A stretch of DNA of 64,000 nucleotides from Parasphingopyxis algicola (GTDB lineage: Bacteria > Pseudomonadota > Alphaproteobacteria > Sphingomonadales > Sphingomonadaceae). The notes under the pieces were generated by a model that worked only from the letters and a program-made list of their open reading frames with translations, was not told the origin of the DNA and made no database searches. The DNA lies in NCBI RefSeq assembly GCF_013378075.1, contig NZ_CP051131.1, positions 2,616,501 through 2,680,500 on the forward strand, given 5' to 3'. How positions within the stretch are numbered: the first letter of the stretch is position 1; each line of letters begins with the position of its first letter. Positions 9,681 through 19,169 of this stretch are shown piece by piece. The position numbers were made by a program, and so were the translations under genes.

Positions 9681-9808
9681 AAATGCCCGCCAGGCGCAAA
9701 GGCCGGACGGGCGTCTCTTCTCCTCCCCCCGGAAAAATTCGGTAGTCCGGGCAGGCGCCCTCCCCGAAGGGGTATGCGACAGGAAGGGGGGCACCGGCTC
9801 CGACCAGT
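9681..9808 (+). repeat. Interspersed repeat, family 2, copy A
   Basis: About 125 non-coding bases that recur, less exactly, at 12479-12608. The first 44 bases (from GCCCGCCAGGCGC) differ at one position only, followed by GTCTCTTCTCCTCCCC and a more divergent second half ending in CACC..CCAG. Internal inverted repeats such as GCCCG with CGGGC suggest a folded element of REP type. It begins about 8 bases after the stop codon of the EAL gene. Confidence 0.8.
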
Positions 9809-9900
9809 CAGATCGTGAATTCCATTCGAGGGGCTCGACAACCCTTCGGGCCGGTCATATCGATCGGGGACTGGTGATTGTCTGACCGGAATGGGGAGCT

Positions 9901-11280
9901 GTGGCGGAAAGCGGGCCGAGCGATGAACAAGAGGCAGCTCTGCAAGCGGCGGCCGACAGGATCGACGACCGCGACACGGCGGGAGCCGAGGCCGCCCTCG
10001 AACGGCTCGCCGAATATCCTGCTGGACGGCAGCAGGGGACGAAGCTGATCGCCGAGGCGATATTCGCGGCCCGCGACGATGACGAGAAACGCGCGATTTT
10101 CGACTTTCTGAGTCCGGCCGTCATCGCCAGTCTCCACTTCGTCAGCGGCACGAACGGCCGCTTCGCCCGGGCGATGATGATGACCTCATGGCACGATGAA
10201 ACCGCGGCGCTGCTTCGGGCCGCATGCGACCTTGTACCGGACGACGCCGGACTCGCCTATCAGTATGTCCGTTTCCTCACCCGGATCGACCGGCCGGACG
10301 AGCTGAAGCGCTTCATCGACGAGCGCGACGAAATGTTCGGCGATCCTGCCAACCTCATGGCGCTGCTCCCGGGCACCGGGCTGACGGCGGAACAACGCGA
10401 CGCCGTTCGCACACTTGTCGAAGAAATGGGCCCGGATACCCCCAAGGCGACGCGCCTGCTGGCCGTGCGCTGGTTGGCGAACCACGGGATGTGGGAAGCG
10501 GCGGCTGGCGCGGCACACAGGCTTGGGGTCAAGGGTTCCGCGTTTCGCGCCACCGGAATGCTCCTCGACCTCATCGACGAAGCGCCCGACACCGGATCCC
10601 GGCCGGAGCCGTTCGAGGGTGCCGACGATGTCTATCTTCGCCGTGCGCCGGAGAGCGGCGGACTGGTGCTGCTTTTCGGCGCCGTCGGCGATGCCAATCT
10701 GCTGACTCTCTGGCTTATCGACCGGTATCTCGCCGCACTCGGGCTCAGCTCGCTGATCATGCGCGACAATCACCGGATGGTGTTCATGCAGGGCGTACGC
10801 TCGCTCGCTCCGGATCGCGACGGCACGATCGACCGGCTCCGCGCAATCATCGACGATCTCGGTGTCGAGCGCCTCTATACGCTGAGCTCTTCGGGCGGGG
10901 GCTTCGGCGCGATGGCATATGGGCTGATGCTGACGGCGGAACGATGCCTGTGCTTCAGCCCGGTTTCGCGCATCGGCGGCGTCGCCGAACATGACCCGAG
11001 GACGCCCGTCATTCGCGAGCGGCTCGAACGGCAATGCCCGCCAGCGGAATGGGATATCCTCGACTGGATCGACCGGACGGAGCACCGCATGCCGATCTCG
11101 CTCTACTATGGGCGCGACAAGGCCGTCGACCGTTTCCACGCCGAGCACTTGGCCGGCCAGCCTGACGTGAATCTTTTCCCCGTCGAGTCGGGCGGCAAAG
11201 GCGGTTCGCTGCTCGCCGTGGCCGCGCAAAGAGATCTCGGCGAAGTGATCGCCCGCGCCTTCGATCTGGAAAGCCCTTAG
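9901..11280 (+). CDS. Helical-repeat protein fused to an alpha/beta-hydrolase-like domain
   Basis: A 459-residue protein starting at GTG after GGGGAG. The first half (to about residue 230) is alpha-helical, of TPR or solenoid character, rich in Ala and Leu. The second half looks like an alpha/beta hydrolase: a beta strand GLVLLFG, then a nucleophile-elbow-like TLSSSGGGFGAMAYG, a later LYYGRDKAVDRFHAEH that could hold the acid and a histidine. No signal peptide or membrane segment. The exact family was not recognised; the hydrolase assignment rests on motif order only. Its neighbours do not suggest a pathway. Confidence 0.7.
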   Translation: MAESGPSDEQEAALQAAADRIDDRDTAGAEAALERLAEYPAGRQQGTKLIAEAIFAARDDDEKRAIFDFLSPAVIASLHFVSGTNGRFARAMMMTSWHDETAALLRAACDLVPDDAGLAYQYVRFLTRIDRPDELKRFIDERDEMFGDPANLMALLPGTGLTAEQRDAVRTLVEEMGPDTPKATRLLAVRWLANHGMWEAAAGAAHRLGVKGSAFRATGMLLDLIDEAPDTGSRPEPFEGADDVYLRRAPESGGLVLLFGAVGDANLLTLWLIDRYLAALGLSSLIMRDNHRMVFMQGVRSLAPDRDGTIDRLRAIIDDLGVERLYTLSSSGGGFGAMAYGLMLTAERCLCFSPVSRIGGVAEHDPRTPVIRERLERQCPPAEWDILDWIDRTEHRMPISLYYGRDKAVDRFHAEHLAGQPDVNLFPVESGGKGGSLLAVAAQRDLGEVIARAFDLESP

Positions 11281-11319
11281 CCGGGCCCGGCGGTTACACG
11301 ATCCGGCCGCGCATTGCCC

Positions 11320-12366
11320 TCAGGCCGGCACGCTCTGCGGATAGTGCACCCTGTCCTGCTCGTAGAACTCCTTGCGGCGCTGCTCGTCGACCATATGCGC
11401 GAAAGTCTCATGGTCGTACTTCTTGCCGTCATAAAGGATGTGGTCGGCGGGCCCGTGATCCGGGAACAGATTGTCGACATAGGAGATCATCCGGCTCATC
11501 GTCCGGCTGTCGCCGTCCTGCACATTGGTCGGCCGCGCGTGCAGCGTGATATTCTGGTCCATGAAGACGATCTCGCCGTCATTCCAGTCGTGGGTGTAGA
11601 TATGGTCGGGCCGGTCGAGCAGCGACCAGAGATGGGCGCGGTATTGCATGCTTTCTTCGCGGGACATGCCGCGGAAATGGCTGAAACAGTGGCTGGGGAA
11701 ACGGATGCCCGTACGGCCTGTCGCCGTCCGGTCGACAAGCGCGCATTCCATATTCGGATAGGGGACCATGTTGTAGCGCACGATCTCCTTTTGCGACGGG
11801 ATCAGGTCCTGGCTCATCGAGCCGCCGTCCCAGTCCCACACCGTCACCAGCTCGTCGACCATGGACCGGTCTTCGCTGTTGAGCGCTGCATAGGCGGGCG
11901 CCGTGCAAAGGAATGCCGTCTGGCTGTTCTCGCTGCCCCACAGGCTCATCAGGCCGACGATACGCTGGCTGTCATGATAGGCCTGCTGATCGCTGTGCCA
12001 GTCGAGCTCGCCATTGGTGAAGACGCCGGTCGGCTTGCCCTTCTCGTTCTTCTCGAAGCTCACCCGGGACATTCCGGTCTTGCCCGAGATATGGTCGACG
12101 GCATTCGAGATATGGCCGAGATTGGCGAGCAGGCTCCGCCAGTGCCGCCCGGTCAGCCGTTTCTCGCCGACATATTTGTGCATGATGGCGCGGCAGGGTT
12201 GCCCCCAAAGCGCGTGGATCTGGTAGAGCCGTTCCTCCGAGACTCCCTGCCGGACCAGCGCGACGCATTCATGGGCGACGGTCCGGCCCAGTTCGCGGCA
12301 CGCCTCATCGTCCTCCAGATCGATATCCTCGATCTCGATGGCATTGTTGATCGGCATCATGCGCAT
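11320..12366 (-). CDS. TauD/TfdA family Fe(II)/2-oxoglutarate dioxygenase
   Basis: A 348-residue non-haem iron oxygenase. The metal ligands are readable: WHSDQQAY gives the HxD pair, and ITLHARPT gives the distal histidine, followed by RTMSRM supplying the 2-oxoglutarate-binding arginine. The start at 12366 is supported by GGGGAGGG at about 7 bases; the open frame continues further upstream through the repeat and is not coding there. Family members hydroxylate taurine, aryloxy acids, carnitine precursors or other small acids; the substrate is not predictable. It lies downstream of isocitrate lyase on the same strand, separated by a repeat. Confidence 0.86.
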   Translation of the reverse strand: MRMMPINNAIEIEDIDLEDDEACRELGRTVAHECVALVRQGVSEERLYQIHALWGQPCRAIMHKYVGEKRLTGRHWRSLLANLGHISNAVDHISGKTGMSRVSFEKNEKGKPTGVFTNGELDWHSDQQAYHDSQRIVGLMSLWGSENSQTAFLCTAPAYAALNSEDRSMVDELVTVWDWDGGSMSQDLIPSQKEIVRYNMVPYPNMECALVDRTATGRTGIRFPSHCFSHFRGMSREESMQYRAHLWSLLDRPDHIYTHDWNDGEIVFMDQNITLHARPTNVQDGDSRTMSRMISYVDNLFPDHGPADHILYDGKKYDHETFAHMVDEQRRKEFYEQDRVHYPQSVPA

Positions 12367-12478
12367 CGGAGCCCTCCCCGTACAACCAACACCATTCACC
12401 AAATCATTATCGAAATCGGGGATAGAGTCGAGGGCGAAATGATCCGGCCGCCCGCGACGGGATGGCGAACCGGACAGA

Positions 12479-12608
12479 AAACGCCCGCCAGGCGCGAAGG
12501 CCGGACGGGCGTCTCTTCTCCTCCCCAGGAAAAGCTCGGTAATCTGGGCAGGCACCCTCTCCCAAGGGCTCAAGCAATAAAAAGGATGGGGGCACCTGCC
12601 CCCACCAG
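12479..12608 (+). repeat. Interspersed repeat, family 2, copy B
   Basis: Second copy of the 125-base repeat at 9681, in the same orientation on the plus strand. The first 44 bases match copy A apart from one base. The latter part contains GGGCAGGCACCC and a terminal GGGGGCACCTGCCCCC palindrome. It ends 8 bases from the stop codon of isocitrate lyase (minus strand). It is non-coding and lies between that gene and the downstream dioxygenase. Confidence 0.8.
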
Positions 12609-12616
12609 TAAGCTCG

Positions 12617-13897
<1,281 letters not shown>

Positions 13898-13907
13898 TAC
13901 AGTTAAT

Positions 13908-14070
13908 CCTTTACATATCTTTTGAAACGGGGAGGAACGGCTTTGCGCCGCGCTTCTGCCAGTTTTATAGGCGATTCACGGCATTCCGCCTATGCTGCAC
14001 TGCGATATATCGGGTGTGACAGTCGGATTCAGCGCGCAATCACTCGTCATTTTGTAAAGATATTGACAAA
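13908..14070. promoter_or_regulatory. Candidate operator pair between aceA and its regulator
   Basis: Two related 20-mers lie near the two start codons. TTTGTAAAGATATTGACAAA is at 14051-14070 on the plus strand, 28 bases before the regulator. TTTCAAAAGATATGTAAAGG is at 13927-13908 on the minus strand and overlaps the ribosome site of aceA. They share the core AAAGATAT and resemble the TTTGCAAA type of site known for RamB/PccR-like regulators. Binding by the divergent regulator is inference. Confidence 0.45.
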
Positions 14071-14097
14071 GCCCGTGCGGGCCGTGAAGGAGGTCCC

Positions 14098-15489
14098 ATG
14101 GCCGACGCCAAACTCTTTGCCGGACACCGGATCAAGCGGCTCAGGCGCCAGGCCGGGCTCACCCAGGCGGCAATGGCCGGGACCTTGGATATCAGCCCAA
14201 GCTATCTCAACCTTATCGAGCGCAACCAGCGTCCCCTGTCGGCGACCCTGCTGCTGCGCCTGGCCGAGCATTTCGATTTCGATCCGCGCAGCCTATCCGA
14301 CGACGAGCCGGGCGGCGGCGAGACGGGCCTCAGGCGGCGGCTCGCCGACCCGCTGTTCGCCGATCTCGATATCGACCGCAACGAGCTGCAGGAATGGCTG
14401 GCTGCCGCGCCCGGCGGCGCCGAGGCCTTTGCCCGCGCCTTCGACCGGATGAGCCAGGGCGGGGGCGTGGCCGATCCCCAGACGCGCGATCCGGTCATCG
14501 CCGTCCGGCGCGAGATCGAGCGCTGGAAGAATCACTATGCCGATCTCGACGAACAGGCCGAGGCGCTGGCCGACGAACTCAGGCTCGGTGCCGGGGATCT
14601 CTATGGCGCGATCGCCGAGCGGCTCAGGAGCAAGCATCAGCTCACCATCCGTATCCTCCCGGCCGAGGTGATGCCCGACCGGCTCCGGCGGCTCGATCTC
14701 CATGCGCGGCAATTGCAGCTGTCCGAAATGCTCGACCAGGCCTCACGCACGTTCCAGGCGGGCTTCCAGCTGGCCCAGATCGAGGCCAAGGCGGAGATCG
14801 AGGCGCTGGTAAGCGGCGCGGAGTTCGCCGACCAGGTGCCCGCTCGTTTCTATCATCGCCATCTCGCCGGCTATTTTGCGGCCGGGCTGATGATGCCCTA
14901 TCGCCGTTTCCTGCGCGCCTGCGAGGCGAGCGGCTATGATTTCGAACTGCTCCAGCGCCGCTTTGGAGCAGGTTTCGAGCAGGTTGCGCATCGGCTGACG
15001 ACATTGCAGCGGGTCGGCGAGCGGGGCCTGCCTTTCTTCATGCTGCGGATCGACCGGGCGGGCACGGTGTCGAAACGCTATGCGGGGGCGAGCGGGTCGC
15101 CGCTCGTCGAGGCCGCGACCTTCTGTCCGCTCTGGCATATCCACCGCGCATTCGACCGGCCCGGCGAGTTCGCGCGGCAACTGGTGGAGCTGGAGGATGA
15201 GAGCCGCTGGCTGACCATCTCGCGCACCGTCCACCCGGTCAGCCGCGCGCCGAGCGGGGTGCGGGCCGAATTCGCGATTGGGCTGGGGCTCGCCGCGGAC
15301 CATGCGGCGCCGCTCGCCGAAGCGCGCGGCATCGATCTGCGCGCCGGCGCGGCGATGCCGATCGGGCTCGGATGCCGTGCCTGCACGCGGGCCGACTGCC
15401 CGCAGCGCAGCGCGCCGCCCGCCGGACGCGCCCTCCTGATCACCGAGCGCGAGAGGTCCTTGACGCCCTTTGCCTTTGCGGGCGATTAA
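14098..15489 (+). CDS. Short-chain fatty acyl transcriptional regulator (XRE type, ScfR/PccR/RamB-like)
   Basis: A 463-residue regulator with an N-terminal XRE helix-turn-helix (HRIKRLRRQAGLTQAAMAG to NLIERNQRPLSATLLLRLA, residues about 9-60), a central region of the ImmA/IrrE-like type and a C-terminal domain with the cysteine motif CRACTRADC. This architecture is that of regulators that sense short-chain acyl-CoA and control glyoxylate, methylcitrate or propionyl-CoA genes. Its divergent position to aceA strongly suggests it regulates that gene. A strong AAGGAGG precedes the ATG. Confidence 0.9.
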   Translation: MADAKLFAGHRIKRLRRQAGLTQAAMAGTLDISPSYLNLIERNQRPLSATLLLRLAEHFDFDPRSLSDDEPGGGETGLRRRLADPLFADLDIDRNELQEWLAAAPGGAEAFARAFDRMSQGGGVADPQTRDPVIAVRREIERWKNHYADLDEQAEALADELRLGAGDLYGAIAERLRSKHQLTIRILPAEVMPDRLRRLDLHARQLQLSEMLDQASRTFQAGFQLAQIEAKAEIEALVSGAEFADQVPARFYHRHLAGYFAAGLMMPYRRFLRACEASGYDFELLQRRFGAGFEQVAHRLTTLQRVGERGLPFFMLRIDRAGTVSKRYAGASGSPLVEAATFCPLWHIHRAFDRPGEFARQLVELEDESRWLTISRTVHPVSRAPSGVRAEFAIGLGLAADHAAPLAEARGIDLRAGAAMPIGLGCRACTRADCPQRSAPPAGRALLITERERSLTPFAFAGD

Positions 15490-15523
15490 CCGGTTTCAAC
15501 GATCTGTGCCCGGAGACCGAAAA

Positions 15524-16291
15524 ATGTCGAGATTCTGGACTCTTGCGCTCCCTGCAACGCTGCTCGCGCTGCCGCTTGCCGCGGCCGCTGAGCCAACCCC
15601 TGTAACGGTGCGCGTGCTGTCGGACGATGCGAAGTTCATCGGCACCACCCTGGGCGGGGCGCGCATCGTCATCCGCGACGCGGAGAGCGATGCGGTGCTT
15701 GCCGAAGGCGTGACGACCGGCATCACGGGCAATACCGAGCGCATCGTGACCGCGCCCCGCGTCCGTCATGGCAGTATCGCGAGCGAAGGCGATGGCGCGT
15801 TCGCGACGGTGCTCGATATCGATCGGCCGACCCGGGTGCGCATCGAGGCCAGCGGCCCGCTCGACCATCCGCAATCAATGGCCGAGGCTGCGCAGAGTCT
15901 CTGGCTGATTCCCGGGCGCGCGCCGCACGGCGCCGATGGCGTGGTCCTTACCCTGTCGGGCCTGATCGTCGGTTTCGGTTCGCCCTCCTCGTTCGGCCGG
16001 GATTTCTCCGCCGGCACCGAGGTGCCGATTATGGTCGAGGTCGCGCATCTGTGCGGCTGCCCGCTGACGCCGGACGGTACCTGGGATGCCAACCAGTATG
16101 AGATCGGCTATCGGGTGACGCGCGACGGCGCGGATGTCGCGGCGGGCGATCTCGATTATGCGGGGACGGCAAGCCAGTTCGCGGGCGGCTTCACACCGCC
16201 CGAGACCGGCGTCTACACGGTCTCGGTGATCGCCTATCATCCGCTCACCGGCAATACCGGCGTCGGCAGCCGGACGATCACCGTCCGCTAG
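15524..16291 (+). CDS. Exported protein of unknown function
   Basis: A 255-residue protein with a clear signal peptide (hydrophobic stretch ending LAAAAEP near residue 23), so it is periplasmic or outer surface. The start at 15524 was preferred to 15470 because it places the signal peptide at the N terminus. The mature chain looks beta-rich with two Ig-like stretches: one near VRVLSDDAKFIGTTLGGA, one near the C terminus (ETGVYTVSVIAYHPLTG). A CGCP motif lies near residue 180. The stop overlaps that of the convergent gene in a shared CTAG. Family not recognised. Confidence 0.7.
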   Translation: MSRFWTLALPATLLALPLAAAAEPTPVTVRVLSDDAKFIGTTLGGARIVIRDAESDAVLAEGVTTGITGNTERIVTAPRVRHGSIASEGDGAFATVLDIDRPTRVRIEASGPLDHPQSMAEAAQSLWLIPGRAPHGADGVVLTLSGLIVGFGSPSSFGRDFSAGTEVPIMVEVAHLCGCPLTPDGTWDANQYEIGYRVTRDGADVAAGDLDYAGTASQFAGGFTPPETGVYTVSVIAYHPLTGNTGVGSRTITVR

Positions 16292-17343
16292 AGCAGCTTG
16301 CCGCCATCCTTGCCGGCCTTCAGCGCCTCGACGGCTTCCTTCACCCGCTGGCTTTCGCCGCGCGGCAGGATCAGGACCGCATCGTCGGTGGCGACGACGA
16401 TCAGGTCCTCGACGCCGACCGTCGCGACCTTCGGGCCCTCGGACCGGATCAGGCTGTTCGCCGTATCGATGGCCAGCACATCACCGCGTAGGGAATTTCC
16501 CGCAATATCCTTGTCCATCAGGTCATGGAGCGCATCCCAGCTGCCGATATCGGACCAGCCCATCGCGACGGGGACGACGGCGACCTTCTCGGCCTTTTCC
16601 ATGACCGCATAATCGATCGAGATCGAGGGCGCTTCGGCGAAGCCAGCTGCTTCGGGCCGGTGGACCATGCCGTCGCGCCGCCCCGCGTCGAAGGCCGCGC
16701 GGGCGGCGGTAAGGATTTCGGGCGCGTGTTTGCCCAGCGCTTCGAGATAGCGGCCCGCGGTGAAGAGGAAAATCCCGCCATTCCAGTGATAGCCGCCGGC
16801 ATCCAGAAAGCCCTGCGCGGTCTCCCGGTCGGGCTTTTCGATGAAGCGATCGACCTGAAAGCCCCTATCGTCCAAGGCCTCGCCCTGACGGATATAGCCA
16901 TAACCGGTTTCCGGACCCGTCGGCGCGATCCCGAAGGTCACGAGCCAGCCATCGGCCGCCAGCGCCGCCGCCCCGCCGATCGCGGCTTCGAACGCCGCGA
17001 TATCGGCGATCACCTGATCGCTGGGCATGACGAGCATCGGCGTCTCGGGTGGCAAGGCAAGCGCGGCCAGCGCGATGGCCGGTGCCGTGTTGCGCGCCTC
17101 GGGTTCGAGTATCATCTCCGCCTCGCCGGCCAACGCCTGCAATATCTCCGCCTGCGCCGCCCCGCCGACGAGCAGCGGCGGGCCGAATCCTTCACCGCTC
17201 ACCCGGTCCATCGTCCGTTCGAGCATCGTCGTTTCGCCGGTCAGCGGCAGGAACTGTTTCGCGCGCGCGGCGCGCGACAGCGGCCAGAGCCGCGTGCCGC
17301 TGCCGCCGGTCAGGATGACGGGAATGATGGGTGGCTTCGTCAT
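16288..17343 (-). CDS. manC: Mannose-1-phosphate guanylyltransferase
   Basis: Makes GDP-mannose from mannose-1-phosphate and GTP. The 351-residue length corresponds to the nucleotidyltransferase domain alone, without the C-terminal isomerase domain of longer bifunctional enzymes. The signature LTGGSGTRLWPLSR with KQFLPL is at residues 11-33, PSDQVI around 108 and FIEKPD around 165. The separate isomerase it needs could be the class I mannose-6-phosphate isomerase at 46851-47693. GDP-mannose would feed exopolysaccharide or other glycan synthesis, such as that served by the sugar transferase at 20962. Confidence 0.92.
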   Translation of the reverse strand: MTKPPIIPVILTGGSGTRLWPLSRAARAKQFLPLTGETTMLERTMDRVSGEGFGPPLLVGGAAQAEILQALAGEAEMILEPEARNTAPAIALAALALPPETPMLVMPSDQVIADIAAFEAAIGGAAALAADGWLVTFGIAPTGPETGYGYIRQGEALDDRGFQVDRFIEKPDRETAQGFLDAGGYHWNGGIFLFTAGRYLEALGKHAPEILTAARAAFDAGRRDGMVHRPEAAGFAEAPSISIDYAVMEKAEKVAVVPVAMGWSDIGSWDALHDLMDKDIAGNSLRGDVLAIDTANSLIRSEGPKVATVGVEDLIVVATDDAVLILPRGESQRVKEAVEALKAGKDGGKLL

Positions 17344-17382
17344 CCCATCCTTATGACGGGTCCGTGCGACAGGCGAAAGCCA

Positions 17383-18204
17383 CTAGCCCGCTTCGCGATA
17401 ATAGCGGCTCCAGATGTCCTTCCCCCGCGCATCATAGTCTTTCATCGCCGCGACCAGCGAAGCGCGCAGGGTGCTGTCGACCATCTCCTCGGGCAGGAGC
17501 GGATCGAGATTGATGAGCCGGATCGCCGCCTGGCCGAGCAGCAGGGTCTCGCGCGCGGCCTCGGCCAGAGGGAGACCCTCGATCCGCGCGGCGCTGGTCT
17601 CGATCGCGGCGAGCGCTTCGGCGTAGCGGGCCTGGAGCGCTTCCACATCCCAGAGCGTCCGGAAATCGACGCCTTCGGGTGATGCGTAATCGCTGAGTTC
17701 GAACAGCATCGCCTTGTCGTCGAGACCGATCGCGACGAGCTCGGCCCGCAAATCGCGGAGTCCGGTCGTGAGATTGGCCGGGCGTACCCAGAGATCGGGT
17801 TCGGCCTCGGCGAACCCATGCAGTTTGAGCGCCTGCGACCGCGCGGTCAGCTGCTTGCGGTCCGTGCGGCCGAGATTGCCGGCCGGCACGGCGAGCCAGC
17901 CGCCATCCCAGGGTCTGGTCCGTTCGCCGACCCGGCGCCAGCCGCGCACCTGATCGCGCAAGGGGCGCGAGCCGGCGCCCGAGACATACAGTCCGCGCCC
18001 CGCGCTTTCGAGCAGGCCTTCCTTCGTCAGCCGGGTCGCGGCCATCCGCATCGCGCTGTCCTCGATGCCGAAGGCGTTGCCGGCGGCGACGAACTGCGCC
18101 GCCGTCATCTGCCGCGTGCCGATGGCGTTCATCAGCGACAGGATTAGCCCCCGTCCCGTTACCTCCTGTGCGTCCGGCGACTCGAATGAAACAGTAATTG
18201 ACAT
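17383..18204 (-). CDS. PaaX family transcriptional regulator
   Basis: A 273-residue GntR-like repressor of the PaaX family: an N-terminal winged helix (GRGLILSLMNAI with AMRMAATRLTKEGLL), a middle Cas2-like domain (WLAVPAGNLGRTDRKQL) and a C-terminal ligand-linked domain. The best known member represses phenylacetate catabolism through phenylacetyl-CoA. Here it is divergent from a desaturase/PhyH/SDR operon and its start codon overlaps the -35 box of that operon, so it is very likely the local repressor. The true ligand is unknown; no phenylacetate gene is nearby. Confidence 0.88.
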   Translation of the reverse strand: MSITVSFESPDAQEVTGRGLILSLMNAIGTRQMTAAQFVAAGNAFGIEDSAMRMAATRLTKEGLLESAGRGLYVSGAGSRPLRDQVRGWRRVGERTRPWDGGWLAVPAGNLGRTDRKQLTARSQALKLHGFAEAEPDLWVRPANLTTGLRDLRAELVAIGLDDKAMLFELSDYASPEGVDFRTLWDVEALQARYAEALAAIETSAARIEGLPLAEAARETLLLGQAAIRLINLDPLLPEEMVDSTLRASLVAAMKDYDARGKDIWSRYYREAG

Positions 18205-18227
18205 AATATGCGATTATCCGTTATAAA
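18198..18227 (+). promoter_or_regulatory. Promoter of the desaturase operon with candidate PaaX operator
   Basis: TTGACA at 18198-18203 and TATAAA at 18222-18227 are separated by 18 bases, a strong sigma70-type promoter pointing into the desaturase gene. An inverted repeat ATAAT-ATGCG-ATTAT (18203-18217) lies between the two boxes, an ideal place for a repressor. The -35 box overlaps the start codon of the divergent PaaX-type gene. Confidence 0.65.
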
Positions 18228-18256
18228 TACCGCCGACATATGACAAGGAGTCGCGC

Positions 18257-19168
18257 GTGTCGAAAACCGTAAGCCTGTCCGATGCCGTCACCAAGGACGA
18301 GCTGCGCGCACTTGTCAAAACCTCGGACGTGAAGGCGCTGGGGATATTGCTCGTCAATTATGCGATCATCGCGGGCGCATTCGCGGTCGCGATCCTGTGG
18401 CCCAATCCGCTGACGATCCTGCTCGCTATTGCGCTGCTCGCCGGGCGGCAGCTCGGCCTGGCCGTGATGATGCATGATTGTGCGCACCACGCCTTCTTCT
18501 CCAGCCGGCGGATCAACGAATTTGTCGGCCACTGGCTGACCGGCGGCCCGATGAACGTCTCGGTTCACGCCTATCGCGCCTATCATCTGAAGCATCACCA
18601 GCATGCGGGGACCGAGAAGGACCCGGACATCCCGCTCGTCAAAAACTATCCGGTGAGCCGGGACAGCCTGCGCCGCAAGTTCACGCGCGACTTTACCGGG
18701 CAGACGGGCATACGCGACCTGATCTTCAAACTGCGCAAGCTGAAACTGCCCAAGGACCTGCCTTGGCTCGTCTTCCATGGTGCGCTGTTCGCAGCGCTCT
18801 GGGCGGTCGGCGCGCCATGGGCCTACGCGCTGTGGTGGGGGGCGGAGCTGTTCGTCTATCCGGCGATAACCCGGCTCCGCAATATCGGCGAGCATGGCGT
18901 GGTGAAGGACCGGCTGAGCCTCGAACCGCGCGACAATACCAATACGACGCTCGCCAGTCCGATCGAGCGGCTGTTCGTCGCGCCCAATTTCGTCAACTAT
19001 CATTGCGAGCATCATCATTTCGCGGCCGTGCCGCCCTATAACCTGCCCAGGCTTCACCGCCTGCTCCGCGAACGGGGCTATTTCGATCGGCATGATTGCG
19101 TGACGCGCGGTTATCGCAATGTCATCCGCCGCGCGGTGCGCGCCGATGCCGTGCCGGCTGCCGCCTGA
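18257..19168 (+). CDS. Membrane fatty acid desaturase/hydroxylase family protein
   Basis: A 303-residue integral membrane diiron enzyme. The three histidine boxes are complete: HDCAHH near residue 74, HLKHHQH near 115 and HCEHHHF near 253, with hydrophobic spans between them. Such enzymes desaturate or hydroxylate acyl chains or lipid-like substrates using O2 and electrons from a reductase. The start is GTG at 18257 with AAGGAG upstream. It is the first gene of a three-gene operon with a PhyH-type dioxygenase and an SDR, controlled by the divergent PaaX-type gene. Confidence 0.9.
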   Translation: MSKTVSLSDAVTKDELRALVKTSDVKALGILLVNYAIIAGAFAVAILWPNPLTILLAIALLAGRQLGLAVMMHDCAHHAFFSSRRINEFVGHWLTGGPMNVSVHAYRAYHLKHHQHAGTEKDPDIPLVKNYPVSRDSLRRKFTRDFTGQTGIRDLIFKLRKLKLPKDLPWLVFHGALFAALWAVGAPWAYALWWGAELFVYPAITRLRNIGEHGVVKDRLSLEPRDNTNTTLASPIERLFVAPNFVNYHCEHHHFAAVPPYNLPRLHRLLRERGYFDRHDCVTRGYRNVIRRAVRADAVPAAA

Positions 19169-19169
19169 C

